Assembly (NCBI RefSeq): GCF_002288525.1
Contig: NZ_CP023067.1
Span: 930,001-994,000 of the forward strand
DNA: 64,000 bases
Origin: Sinorhizobium sojae CCBAU 05684
GTDB lineage: Bacteria > Pseudomonadota > Alphaproteobacteria > Rhizobiales > Rhizobiaceae
Direction of reading: 5' to 3'
Shown: one piece after another, positions 57,225 through 64,000 of the stretch
Layout of the letters: every line of letters starts with the position of its first letter
How positions within the stretch are numbered: the first letter of the stretch is position 1
Notes under the pieces: generated by a model
What the model was told of the DNA's origin: nothing
The model's database searches: none
The model's input: the letters and a program-made list of their open reading frames with translations, nothing else
Program-made: the position numbers and the translations under genes

Positions 57225-57719
57225 TCAGTTCGTCGCGCGCTCGATCTTGATGTCGCCGAGTTCGTCGATCAGCACGCTCCAGGATTCCGGTTCCGCGGCC
57301 GATGGATCGGTCTTCAGGTAGACAGTTGCGAACATGCCCGGCTGATGCGTGACGCCCGTCGACGTCTCCGGACGAATATCGGTGACATAGGGCTTGAGGG
57401 CGGTGAATTCCTCGAGTTCCGCGGAGGAAACGATTTCGGGCCCTGCCGGCGTCGAGGCGATCTGCTGCAGATGGATCTCTGCCGTGCCGTCCGTCCGGCG
57501 CAGTGCAACAAGTTTGTAATAGCCCCGTCGCCCCGTGGCGGCGCCAGGCTCGGTGGCCTCGTCGTCCGCTCCGGCTTCGATATCGCTGGCGCTTTCCTCC
57601 CAGAAGCCGGTGCTGGTGACGAAGATGATGTTCGGGGGGAGAATGGCCCCATCCTGCGCGAGCACGGCGCCAGCAGCCAGATTGAGACAGAATGCCAATA
57701 CCACCGCTTTTTCCATCAT
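57225..57719 (-). CDS. Hypothetical exported protein
   Basis: 164 residues with an N-terminal signal peptide (KAVVLAFCLNLAAGAVLAQDG, cut near AQ/DG). The mature protein is acidic (an ADDEATE stretch near 50) and contains YYKLVALRRTDGTAEIHLQQI and VYLKTDPSAAEPESWSVLIDEL, without a family I can name. Start: two adjacent ATGs at 57719 and 57716; 57719 has AAGGA 7 bases upstream. Convergent with prfB across the terminator. The periplasmic location is predicted; the function is unknown. Confidence 0.65.
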   Translation of the reverse strand: MMEKAVVLAFCLNLAAGAVLAQDGAILPPNIIFVTSTGFWEESASDIEAGADDEATEPGAATGRRGYYKLVALRRTDGTAEIHLQQIASTPAGPEIVSSAELEEFTALKPYVTDIRPETSTGVTHQPGMFATVYLKTDPSAAEPESWSVLIDELGDIKIERATN

Positions 57720-57764
57720 CGGCAAATCCTTAGGTTTCGTTCGGCCAATGGCAAGGCCATGCTT

Positions 57765-57866
57765 TACAGCGCCGTGCGTCTTTTCAGACGCGCAAACGTC
57801 GCTGTAACTCTTTGAATCTGCGCATCGAGGGTTCCCATAATCGCGTCCGGTTTCGGGCTAGTGCGC
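57765..57866. repeat. Composite intergenic palindromic repeat
   Basis: Hairpin module TACAGCG...TGCGTC-TTTTCA-GACGCG...CGCTGTA (57765-57806), immediately followed by CTCTTTGAATCTGCGCATCGAG and a degenerate copy of the palindrome seen at 47996-48043 (57816-57866). The joining of the two modules shows the mosaic nature of these elements. Confidence 0.6.
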
Positions 57867-57899
57867 TAAAGCTGTCGTCTTCGGTTTCCATCTGCGTTT

Positions 57900-58670
57900 C
57901 TAATGTGAGAACTGTTCGGCGAGGATCCGGTCCGACCAGGAATGGTTCGGGTCGGACAGGATACGTGCCGTCAGCTTCTCCGATTCGGCAATGGTGACCT
58001 TGACGACGGACTTGACCTCCTGATGATCCGCAACCGCGTTGACCGGGCGCTTCTCCGCTTCGAGAATCTCAATCTCGACGGTCACCCGGTTGGGGAGCAG
58101 GGCCCCGCGCCAGCGCCGCGGACGGAAAGGGCTGACGGGGGTGAGTGCGAGCAGGGGCGCCTCCAGCGGCAGGATCGGGCCGTGAGCGGAGAGATTGTAG
58201 GCCGTCGAGCCCGCGGGCGTCGCCAAGAGAAGCCCGTCGCAGGTCAGTTCGTCGAGCCGCACCTTGCCGTCGACGATGACCTTGAGCTTGGCGGCTTGAT
58301 AAGATTGCCGGAACAGATAGACCTCGTTGATCGCCAGCGCCGTGAACGCGTTGCCATGGACGTCGACCGTGTTCATCTCCAACGGATGGAAAGCGTTTTC
58401 GACGGCGTTGGCGATGCGCTCGCGAAGGTTATCGGTGCTGTAGCGGTTCATCAGGAACCCGACCGAGCCGCGATTCATGCCATAGACGCACTTGCCGGTA
58501 TTCATCGTCTCGTGCAGCGTATGCAGCATGAAACCGTCGCCGCCGAGCGCGACGATGACATCAGCCTCGCCCGGATCGTGGTCTCCATAGATCTCCTTGA
58601 GCTCCTTTGCCGCCTTCTGCGCTTCTTCCGCCGGGGACGCGATGAAGGCGAGAGTGCTTAACTGGGCCAT
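57900..58670 (-). CDS. nadK: NAD kinase
   Basis: 256 residues, makes NADP from NAD and ATP (or polyphosphate). The nucleotide-binding GGDG motif is at 43-46 (VIVALGGDGFMLHTLHE). NEVYLFRQ follows in the Asn-Glu motif near 115, and GLLLATPAGSTAYNLSAHGPILPLE near 146 contains the conserved NAD-binding GSTAYN. The start at 58670 is preceded by TTTC and no clear SD. It is the last gene before the tRNA-Thr and is transcribed away from it. Confidence 0.94.
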   Translation of the reverse strand: MAQLSTLAFIASPAEEAQKAAKELKEIYGDHDPGEADVIVALGGDGFMLHTLHETMNTGKCVYGMNRGSVGFLMNRYSTDNLRERIANAVENAFHPLEMNTVDVHGNAFTALAINEVYLFRQSYQAAKLKVIVDGKVRLDELTCDGLLLATPAGSTAYNLSAHGPILPLEAPLLALTPVSPFRPRRWRGALLPNRVTVEIEILEAEKRPVNAVADHQEVKSVVKVTIAESEKLTARILSDPNHSWSDRILAEQFSH

Positions 58671-58825
58671 GAAATCAGTCCGTTATCGTTGCGAGGCGAG
58701 GCAGCAGTGAAATCCAGTTTCATTTTTCTGGCACGCCCTTACCGCCAGTGCACCCGAAAAATTGAGGGAATCCGCATTTTTGCTTTACACGGAATCAGAA
58801 TATGGTAACTCCGATCCGAATACGG

Positions 58826-58901
58826 GCCCTTATAGCTCAGTTGGTAGAGCGGCTGATTTGTAATCAGTAGGTCGGGAGTTCGAGTCTCTCTGGGGGCACC
58901 A
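58826..58901 (+). tRNA. tRNA-Thr(TGT)
   Basis: 76-base cloverleaf including the encoded CCA. The acceptor stem is GCCCTTA/TGGGGGC (two G-U pairs), D-arm GCTC...GAGC, anticodon stem GCTGA/TCAGT with loop TTTGTAA (anticodon TGT), and T-arm GGGAGTTCGAGTCTCTC. It reads ACA codons. It lies between nadK and a LysR gene with no adjacent tRNA. Confidence 0.96.
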
Positions 58902-59197
58902 TTCTTTTCAGGTGCTTAGCTTTCCTTTCTTGCTCGTGCGAGCCGTCTCGACGCGACGTGAGTCTTCGCGTCCCGCCGATCTGAGCTTCGCATCATCCGA
59001 AGTGCTGCAGCGACCTTTGCGCGCCTGATTAGACGCGCGGCGCTGTAGTCTCCCATCAGGTGCTCTCGCGCAGCGCGCGGTATGACGCCTTGCGTGTCAC
59101 CGTCGTGATGACAGTGGAGCGAAGGACCTGATCGCTCCCACCAAAGTCGGCGCAGGGCTAGAGCGTCAGCACGGCAAAGCGGCGCCCGCCGCTCTTG
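58902..59197. other. Intergenic region after tRNA-Thr, with a palindromic repeat
   Basis: 296 bases with no supportable gene. Holds a hairpin repeat at 59004-59047; the rest (59050-59190) shows no recognisable feature. Confidence 0.5.
59004..59047. repeat. Intergenic palindromic repeat module
   Basis: CTGCAGCGACC...GCGCG-CCTGATTAGA-CGCGCGGCGCTGTAG, the same hairpin module as at 16001-16041, 19709-19738 and 57765-57806. It is the best-preserved copy in the window next to the one at 15941-16043. Confidence 0.6.
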
Positions 59198-60139
59198 TCA
59201 GATTTCGAACGACATTGCCGGCCTCGGCTCGATCTCGCGGCAGCGCTCCATGGCCTTGATCAGGTTTTCCGCAAGATAATCGATCAGTGCCCGCGTTGCC
59301 GGCAGCACGCCCTGGCGGGACGGGAAGACGAGATGGACCATCACGTCGCCGGACGTCCATTCCGGTAGAACGGGGAGGAGCACGCCGGTGCGAAAGGCGC
59401 GTTCGCAGATGTGGTCGGGCAAAAGCGCGATGCCGATGCCCTCGATTGCGGCACGTTCAAGAATGATGAAGTCGCTGCAGCCGATCACCGGCCGGTGGGC
59501 GATCTCGATTGTTCCGTCATTCGCGTGAACGAGGCGCCAGACGTCGTTCGGGTGCTGTTCGTTCATTGAAAGCGTCGGCATCTCGGAGAGATTGGATGTG
59601 GTGATCTCGCCGAGACGGGCAAGAAGCGTCGGGCTGGCGGCGAGCCGCAGCCGACCCTCGCCGAGCTTGCGGACGATCAACTGACTGTCGGTGTCGAGCT
59701 GGTTGCGTGCGCGCAGCGCGACGTCGAATCGCTCTTCGATCAGGTCGAGGCGCCGGTTCGTGGCGGTGATCAGCAGCCGCACGCCCGGGTAGCGGCGATG
59801 GAAACCGGGCAGGATATCGGCCAGCATCGGTGTGAATCCGAGTGGGCAGCCCAGTCTGACGACGCCGGACGGCTCGCCGCGCACCGCAGCGATTTCGGCC
59901 TCCGCGGCCGCGACGCCGTCCAGGAGCCCCTGGGCATGTTCATAGAAGACGCGGCCGACCTCGGTCACGCGCAGCTTGCGCGTGGAGCGCTCGAGCAGGC
60001 GCACGCCGAGTTGCTCCTCCAGCCGCGCCACATGCTTGCTGAGCTTGGATTTCGGGATGTTCAGGTCGCGCGCGGCAGCGCTGAAGCCATTGTTCTTCAC
60101 CACGGCGGCGAAGAGAGCGATATCGTTAAGGTCCTGCAT
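59198..60139 (-). CDS. LysR family transcriptional regulator
   Basis: 313 residues. The N-terminal helix-turn-helix (~5-62) reads NDIALFAAVVKNNGFSAAARDLNIPKSKLSKHVARLEEQLGVRLLERSTR (quoted in parts: AAARDLNIPKSKLSKHV contains the recognition helix), followed by a substrate-binding domain (~90-295). The start at 60139 was chosen on the usual LysR N-terminus; the frame extends 75 bases further without conservation. Divergent from azoR across 151 bases, so azoR is the likely target; the inducer is unknown. Confidence 0.85.
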   Translation of the reverse strand: MQDLNDIALFAAVVKNNGFSAAARDLNIPKSKLSKHVARLEEQLGVRLLERSTRKLRVTEVGRVFYEHAQGLLDGVAAAEAEIAAVRGEPSGVVRLGCPLGFTPMLADILPGFHRRYPGVRLLITATNRRLDLIEERFDVALRARNQLDTDSQLIVRKLGEGRLRLAASPTLLARLGEITTSNLSEMPTLSMNEQHPNDVWRLVHANDGTIEIAHRPVIGCSDFIILERAAIEGIGIALLPDHICERAFRTGVLLPVLPEWTSGDVMVHLVFPSRQGVLPATRALIDYLAENLIKAMERCREIEPRPAMSFEI

Positions 60140-60290
60140 GAGACGTCCATGGGAAGGGAAGGGCACCACCCAACCGGCGCCCATCATTGTTTCTCTCAGG
60201 AAACGGAATGTCAATTAATCCGGATCTTATCGGGCGATTGTTTTCAAATCATATGTTGTGCACCGCAACCCGAAACATAAGGTGCCTCCC

Positions 60291-60911
60291 ATGAACGTAC
60301 TTCACATCGACTCCGGCATTCTTGGTGAACACTCGGTCTCCCGTCGCTTGACGGCGGCGATCATCGCTCAGATCAAGGCCGATCGCCCGGATGCGAACGT
60401 CACCTATCACGATCTCGTTTCCGAGCCCGTCGCCCATCTGACCGGCGCGCAGATCATGGCGCCGGCCGATCTCGACGGCGTCGACGCTGCCCTGGCCGCG
60501 GATATCCGCACCGGCCGCCAGATGCTCGAGGAGTTCCTCGCCGCCGACACCATCGTCGTCGGTGCGCCCATGTACAACTTTTCAATCCCGAGCCAGCTCA
60601 AGGCTTGGATCGATCGTCTGGCCGTGGCCGGCAAGACCTTCCGCTACACCGAAGCCGGTCCGGAAGGCCTCGCCCAGGGCAAGAAGGTGATTATTGTCTC
60701 GACCCGCGGCGGGCACTATTCCGCCGGTGCGGCCGCCGCCATGGACCATCAGGAAAGCTACCTGCGGACCGTCTTCGGGTTCTTCGGGATCACCGACGTC
60801 GAATTCGTTCGGGCCGAAGGGTTGAACCTCGGTGCCGATCAGAAGCAGTCGGCCATCGCCGAGGCCGAGAAGACTATTGCCGAGGGCAATGTCCTGCGGC
60901 TGGCAAGCTAA
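60291..60911 (+). CDS. azoR: FMN-dependent NADH-azoreductase
   Basis: 206-residue flavodoxin-fold quinone/azo reductase. NVLHIDSGILGEHSVSRRL (phosphate-binding loop, ~2-20), the FMN-binding VGAPMYNFSIPSQLKAWIDRL (~88-108) and STRGGHYSAG (~139-148) with the isoalloxazine-binding residues are all typical of AzoR. Reduces quinones and azo compounds with NADH, often in defence against electrophiles. The ATG at 60291 gives the family start; an earlier in-frame Met is not conserved. A strong terminator follows. Control by the divergent LysR gene is likely. Confidence 0.92.
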   Translation: MNVLHIDSGILGEHSVSRRLTAAIIAQIKADRPDANVTYHDLVSEPVAHLTGAQIMAPADLDGVDAALAADIRTGRQMLEEFLAADTIVVGAPMYNFSIPSQLKAWIDRLAVAGKTFRYTEAGPEGLAQGKKVIIVSTRGGHYSAGAAAAMDHQESYLRTVFGFFGITDVEFVRAEGLNLGADQKQSAIAEAEKTIAEGNVLRLAS

Positions 60912-60965
60912 ACAAGACGTCACAGTCATCTCGACCGGCGCATATCCGGTCGGTTGCGGAAGGGT

Positions 60966-60998
60966 GCCGGCCGAGCATACGGCCGGCATTCTTCGTTT
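60966..60998 (+). terminator. Rho-independent terminator of azoR
   Basis: Stem GCCGGCCG / CGGCCGGC (60966-60973 and 60980-60987) with a 6-base loop AGCATA, followed by ATTCTTCGTTT. It lies 55 bases after the azoR stop codon. Confidence 0.8.
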
Positions 60999-61031
60999 CA
61001 GGCGAGGCGGAATTGCGCTATTCTACAGCGC

Positions 61032-61307
61032 ATGAAACGGCTGGGCTTGCTCAAGCTTCTGGCGCTGTCACTGGCGGCCGCCGCCATGGTCGCCGGCTCC
61101 GTTTCTGCGTCCCCGCCCGACCGGCGTTGTGCCTGCCGCAATCGCGACGGGGCGAGATACGAACTCGGCCAGACCGCCTGCATCCGCGTCGGGGACATAT
61201 CCTATCTCGCACGCTGCGAGATGAACCTCAATGTCATGACTTGGAAGAAATTGCGCGATGGGTGCCCGACGGCCGAGATCGTGCCGATGAGTGTTTCCGT
61301 GTACTGA
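61032..61307 (+). CDS. Small cysteine-rich exported protein, unknown function
   Basis: 91 residues: a signal peptide over ~1-26 (LLALSLAAAAMVAGSVSA, cut near SA/SP), then a basic mature part with five cysteines (CACR, TACIRV, RCEMN, GCPT) and the ending EIVPMSVSVY. The pattern of RRCACRN...TACI...CEMN is seen in small periplasmic proteins of Rhizobiales, but I know no function. The Shine-Dalgarno is weak. Confidence 0.6.
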   Translation: MKRLGLLKLLALSLAAAAMVAGSVSASPPDRRCACRNRDGARYELGQTACIRVGDISYLARCEMNLNVMTWKKLRDGCPTAEIVPMSVSVY

Positions 61308-61322
61308 CCGGCTACTTCCTGG

Positions 61323-61898
61323 TTACGTCTTCAGATATTGCCTCGCCGCATACATGGCGATCGCGGCGGCATTCGAGACGTTGAGCGACTTGATCGCGCC
61401 TGGCATGTCGAGCCGTGCCAGCGCACTGACGGTCTGGCGGGTCTTCTGGCGCAATCCCTTGCCCTCCGATCCGAGCACGAGCGCAACGCGGTCGCCGGCG
61501 AAGGTGGCCTCGAGCGGTTGCGGCCCCTCCGAATCAAGGCCGATTGTCTGGAAGCCCATTCGGCGCAACTCGTCGATGGTATCTGCAAGGTTGGTGATCT
61601 GGATGTAAGGAATGAGTTCCAGGGCGCCGGAAGCGGATTTTGCCAGAACGCCCGATTCGGTCGGGCTGTGGCGCATGGTCGTGATCAGGGCTCCCGCATC
61701 GAAAGCGACCGCGGAGCGCATGATCGCACCGACATTGTGCGGATCCGTCACCTGGTCGAGGACCAGAAGCAACGGACAGTCGCGCAGCGCTCCAATCTGC
61801 GGTGCGGCAGCGGCTGCGCTTCCAGCATCACGCCCTGGTGGATCGCGTCCGGTTTCGCCGAGCTCCAGCCGCGTAGCCGCGTTCTGGGTTACGTTGAG
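61323..61898 (-). pseudogene. Decayed TrmH/RlmB-type 2'-O-ribose methyltransferase gene
   Basis: The C-terminal 149 residues (LLVLDQVTDPHNVGAIMRSAVAF to AAAIAMYAARQYL) are an intact SPOUT methyltransferase domain with knot motifs VALVLGSEGKGLRQ and LDMPGAIKSLNVSNAAA. Upstream the gene is broken: KPDAIHQGVMLEAQPLP is in a different frame (about 61805-61854), and VTQNAATRLELGE (61857-61892) is back in the first frame. About 30 residues seem missing between the last two, and no 5' substrate-recognition domain remains. A TGA just upstream leaves no credible start except a TTG at 61772. Full-length enzymes are about 280 residues. Confidence 0.7.
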
Positions 61899-61969
61899 CC
61901 GGTCTGATCGCGCTGGCGTTCATCTCTTTTGCTTCTGGGTCCAGCCCGCGTGGCGCAAGTAGACCAGCA

Positions 61970-62183
61970 CATGTGCACCGCGCCGCGAGTTGATCGATTC
62001 GCTAAAGGCCACCTACGGAGAAACCGAATCCTGGTCGGCAAGGACGCCAAGGACAAGGCCGCTGTCTTTCCTGCTGATGAGGGCAAGAACGGATCTTGGA
62101 CCTTGCTCAAGGTCATGCCCGACGTCGCCTGCGTGATTGCAGCCGGATCCGAATCCACCAACCTGTTTGGAACGCCGGTATGA
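61970..62183 (+). pseudogene. Frameshifted small phage- or island-type gene (CAPR...WT...C-AAG family)
   Basis: Two frames join to resemble a small exported protein common in alphaproteobacteria. The first part reads CAPRRELIDSLKATYGETE, and after a shift near 62020-62030 continues ILVGKDAKDKAAVFPADEG, GSWTLLKVMPDVACVIAAGS, and stops at 62183. The stop overlaps the ATG of the next gene as ATGA, as in compact phage operons. Family assignment is from memory of the GTWTI...C-AAG pattern; function unknown. Confidence 0.4.
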
Positions 62184-62506
62184 CGACCGAAAGCGAAACC
62201 AGCGCAGCCTCGGCGCCTCGAGGGCAAGCTCGACATGATCCTGGCCGATCAGGAACAAGCCCGGTTTGCCCGTCAACATCAAATGGAAAAGTCGGAAGCG
62301 ATCGAGCGCCGGCTGGATGCGACCGATCAAAAGCTCTCGTCGGTCACCGACCGCTTCAATGAAGCTGCGCCGATCATCTCGGATATCAAGCGGTGGAAGG
62401 AACGGTTCATTGGGGCGCAGATGCTCATTGCCGGCGTCTTCGTCGCCATTGGCGGGGGATTGCCCTGCTGTGGAAATGGCTGGCCGTGAAGGTCGGGATG
62501 CAGTGA
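62180..62506 (+). pseudogene. DUF1515-like phage protein, two frameshifts
   Basis: Begins MTTESETSAASAP at ATG 62180, continues in the next frame as LEGKLDMILADQEQARFARQ through ERRLDATDQKLSSVTDRFNE and SDIKRWKERFIGAQMLIAGVF, then after a shift at the G run near 62452-62458 finishes as IALLWKWLAVKVGMQ and stops at 62506. The whole is a coiled-coil segment followed by one membrane helix, the plan of rhizobial DUF1515 phage proteins. Neither shifted part is complete alone, so the gene is inactive or contains sequencing errors. Confidence 0.55.
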
Positions 62507-62534
62507 CGGCGGCGAGTGAAACAACCCGCCGCCG
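62507..62534. terminator. GC-rich hairpin after the DUF1515-like gene
   Basis: Inverted repeat CGGCGGC / GCCGCCG (62507-62513 and 62528-62534) with a 14-base loop, directly after the stop codon. No T run follows, so it may be a weak terminator only. Confidence 0.4.
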
Positions 62535-62539
62535 TTAGA

Positions 62540-62684
62540 GACACGCCTATTGCCTCAGTGACACGGCTATATTGATTCTATTCACAGTTCTCGAAGCCTT
62601 CCAAGCTGAATACGCGGGTTCGATTCCCGCTACCCGCTCCAACTTTTTCAATGACTTAGAAGAATGGCGTGTCACTCGTGTCAC
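62540..62684. other. Attachment-site region with repeated GTGTCAC arm motifs
   Basis: GACACGCC (62540-62547) and GTGACACGGC (62558-62567) lie left of the tRNA-Gly fragment, and GGCGTGTCAC (62666-62675) and GTGTCACGGC (62678-62687) lie right of it. The motif occurs twice on each side of the core. Flanking repeated short motifs around a core att are typical of arm-type integrase binding sites, though they have not been matched to any known integrase. Confidence 0.45.
62595..62641 (+). other. 3' fragment of tRNA-Gly(TCC): attachment site core
   Basis: 47 bases equal to the 3' part of a tRNA-Gly(TCC) gene, from the anticodon stem AGCCTTCCAAGCT through the T-arm CGGGTTCGATTCCCG and the 3' end CTACCCGCTCCA. 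The 5' half, including the D-arm, is absent: the sequence to the left is unrelated. This is the usual footprint of tyrosine-recombinase integration into a tRNA 3' end, with the integrase gene 50 bases away. Confidence 0.85.
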
Positions 62685-62690
62685 GGCGTT

Positions 62691-63833
62691 TCACTTCCGC
62701 TTTTCAGCCCGAGCCTTGGCAATCTGCCGGCTCTTCTCCAGACCATCGCCCCGGCTATAGCGGCGAGTGGTCTTCGTCGTGCTGTGCGTCGCCAGATTGC
62801 TGGCGTCTTCCAATGAGCCGGTAGCCTCGACCGTCTCCGTCACAGCACCCGCCCGCGCATCCATCGACCAGACATTCGACGGGACGCCGGCCGCATCGCG
62901 CACCTTCCGGAATTTCTCGGTGTAGCGATTCTCCCAATATGGTTTCCCATAGTCCTCATCGATAACCACAGGTCCGATATCCGGTATTCGGTAGGCTTTT
63001 AGCGCCTCCTGCACCAACGGCATGACCTTCAAGTCCCGAGACACCTCGGCACCTGTCTTGCTCGTCTTGAGCGTCAGGATCATATCCTTCGATATGTTCT
63101 GCCCCGTGAGTCCGCGCCAGCGGAAAGCGCCACCTTCGGGCGGCGGGGCCCACTCCCCAATCACGTCAATGCGTCTCAGGGCTGATTCGAACTTCAGCGC
63201 CTCGACAAACCCGATCGACGGGCATTTCAGTTCGATGCTTTTCTGCACGATTGCTAGGCACTGGTCATAGGTCATGACGACCGTGCGCGCCGTCGGCTGC
63301 TCAAACCGCATGTCGGACAGGATTTCACGCGCCTGTGCGCAGCCGCTGAGGCGTTCGCCGGCTCCGTAGGAGATGATCAGCCGCAACAGCTTGATCGCGC
63401 CTGACGCCCTCCTGTGGCCTTTCTTGCGCCATTTCCCGAACCAGTCCTTGAAGTCGGACGCCCGAAGCGCGTCTATGCGCCGGGTGCCGACGTTTTTCTC
63501 GAGCACGCGCAAGCTGGGTTCATAGTCCCTGATGCGTGTCGAGTGCTTCACAGAATGAAGCGAGCTCGTCGGATCGTGGCGGTAGCAGTCTATCAGGGCT
63601 TTGATGGTGCCGTCGTATTTCGGCGGGGCGTCGAGATTGCGCAGATCGTCGCGCAACTGATCTGTGAGACGCCGGCACTCCGCGGCGATGGCCTCATCGG
63701 CAAGGCCATCAGCAAGACGAATTGTCGTCAGATAGTCGGGCGCTCCCTTTATCGCCCGCTTCGGATTCCAGTAGTGAACGGTTTTCCCGTCCTTGTTCAG
63801 CCGGTACTGGTAACCCGGCCTGTCAGTCCTCAT
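62691..63833 (-). CDS. Tyrosine-type site-specific recombinase (integrase)
   Basis: 380 residues from ATG 63833 (AAAGGA 9 bases upstream), with an N-terminal arm/core-binding part and a C-terminal catalytic domain. Expected catalytic residues: Arg in FESALRRIDVIG, Lys in LKTSKTGAEVS, the second Arg in SMDARAGAVTE, His in ATHSTTKTTRRY and the nucleophilic Tyr at its end. The HxxR His is replaced: the motif reads MDAR. The same replacement occurs in other rhizobial/phage integrases I recall, so the enzyme may be active. It is oriented toward the tRNA-Gly att fragment and overlaps the upstream ORF by 11 bases. Confidence 0.88.
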   Translation of the reverse strand: MRTDRPGYQYRLNKDGKTVHYWNPKRAIKGAPDYLTTIRLADGLADEAIAAECRRLTDQLRDDLRNLDAPPKYDGTIKALIDCYRHDPTSSLHSVKHSTRIRDYEPSLRVLEKNVGTRRIDALRASDFKDWFGKWRKKGHRRASGAIKLLRLIISYGAGERLSGCAQAREILSDMRFEQPTARTVVMTYDQCLAIVQKSIELKCPSIGFVEALKFESALRRIDVIGEWAPPPEGGAFRWRGLTGQNISKDMILTLKTSKTGAEVSRDLKVMPLVQEALKAYRIPDIGPVVIDEDYGKPYWENRYTEKFRKVRDAAGVPSNVWSMDARAGAVTETVEATGSLEDASNLATHSTTKTTRRYSRGDGLEKSRQIAKARAEKRK

Positions 63834-64000
63834 CCCAATTTTCCTTTCCATCTGGGGCGAGATTGCCCGATGGTAGGATGCCTCCCTGTTGCTGGGATGT
63901 GTCAACAGGTTCAGCCGGCGCAGCATTGGGGATTGCGGTAATAACGAGCGAGCGAAGATCGATCTGCACGATTGCGCCCGAGCTCTTGGCCGCCTTGAAG
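63823..64000 (-). CDS. Partial ORF upstream of the integrase (5' end beyond the window)
   Basis: 58 codons of a minus-strand frame that enters from the right edge. The visible C-terminus begins FKAAKSSGAIVQIDLRSLVI, continues TAIPNAAPAEPVDTSQQQGG and ends DGKENWDED, stopping with TGA at 63823-63825, inside the integrase start. The overlap of 11 bases suggests coupled translation. Small proteins with a VQIDLRSL-like motif precede integrase genes in rhizobial islands, but no function is known to me. Confidence 0.55.
   Translation of the reverse strand, partial: FKAAKSSGAIVQIDLRSLVITAIPNAAPAEPVDTSQQQGGILPSGNLAPDGKENWDED

Noticed and set aside
58995-59050. Possible tRNA-Thr terminator in the hairpin repeat
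   Set aside because: The hairpin is 100 bases after the tRNA, lacks a T run and belongs to the dispersed repeat family, so it is listed as a repeat instead.

Overview
The window is about 62% GC chromosomal DNA from a member of the Rhizobiaceae, most likely Sinorhizobium/Ensifer. The indications are the protein set (DivK/PleD, LolCDE, RNase J together with RNase E, NDUFA12, DUF1467/DUF2155/DUF3572 proteins), a gene order matching my memory of the Sinorhizobium meliloti chromosome, alphaproteobacterial LexA boxes (GAAC-N7-GAAC), and dispersed palindromic intergenic elements typical of rhizobia. Nearly all of it is conserved core genome; only the last ~2.7 kb looks acquired. No database search could be run: family assignments come from reading the translations.

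Layout. 1-4.6 kb: 3' end of nuoN, then birA, rnj, methylmalonyl-CoA epimerase and a DUF1467 protein. 4.6-5.5 kb: a long non-coding stretch with a mosaic repeat and a perfect terminator hairpin. 5.5-9.2 kb: proS, the lipoprotein-release genes lolE-lolD, and a frameshifted DUF5680 gene. 9.48-15.9 kb: a replication/DNA-damage block with a 28-codon membrane peptide gene behind a triple LexA half-site, dnaE, an L,D-transpeptidase, and dinB with its own LexA box. 16.2-19 kb: HAD-like and DUF3572 genes, then the cell-cycle pair divK-pleD. 19-31.9 kb: a minus-strand run transcribed pyrB-pyrC-plsY-dprA-topA-rnr-DUF983-NUDIX-MFS-rpmG. 32-42.5 kb: aidB-like acyl-CoA dehydrogenase, an AEC transporter, two small membrane proteins, ruvX, a UPF0173 hydrolase, gatC-gatA and gatB with two GNAT genes, NDUFA12 and DUF2155. 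42.7-46.6 kb: minus-strand dsbA-aroQ-accB-accC-aat. 46.8-58.7 kb: aminotransferase, rne, amiC, PBP1A, prfB with its programmed frameshift, a secreted protein and nadK. 58.8-61.3 kb: tRNA-Thr(TGT), a LysR regulator divergent from azoR, and a small Cys-rich exported protein.

The right edge is different. A decayed trmH/rlmB-type methyltransferase gene, two frameshifted phage-type small genes (one DUF1515-like), a 47-bp 3' fragment of tRNA-Gly(TCC), and a tyrosine recombinase gene that overlaps a further ORF running off the window together look like the junction of integrated elements at a tRNA-Gly attachment site.

The most interesting signal is at 9482-9625: three GAAC half-sites at 11-bp period, a strong Shine-Dalgarno, and a 28-residue single-pass membrane peptide. 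This architecture resembles Caulobacter SidA, the SOS-induced division inhibitor. Other points of interest are the possible attP-like junction at 62.54-62.69 kb, the Cys4 N-terminal extension of DinB, the structured leader of rne, and several intergenic palindromic repeat families.
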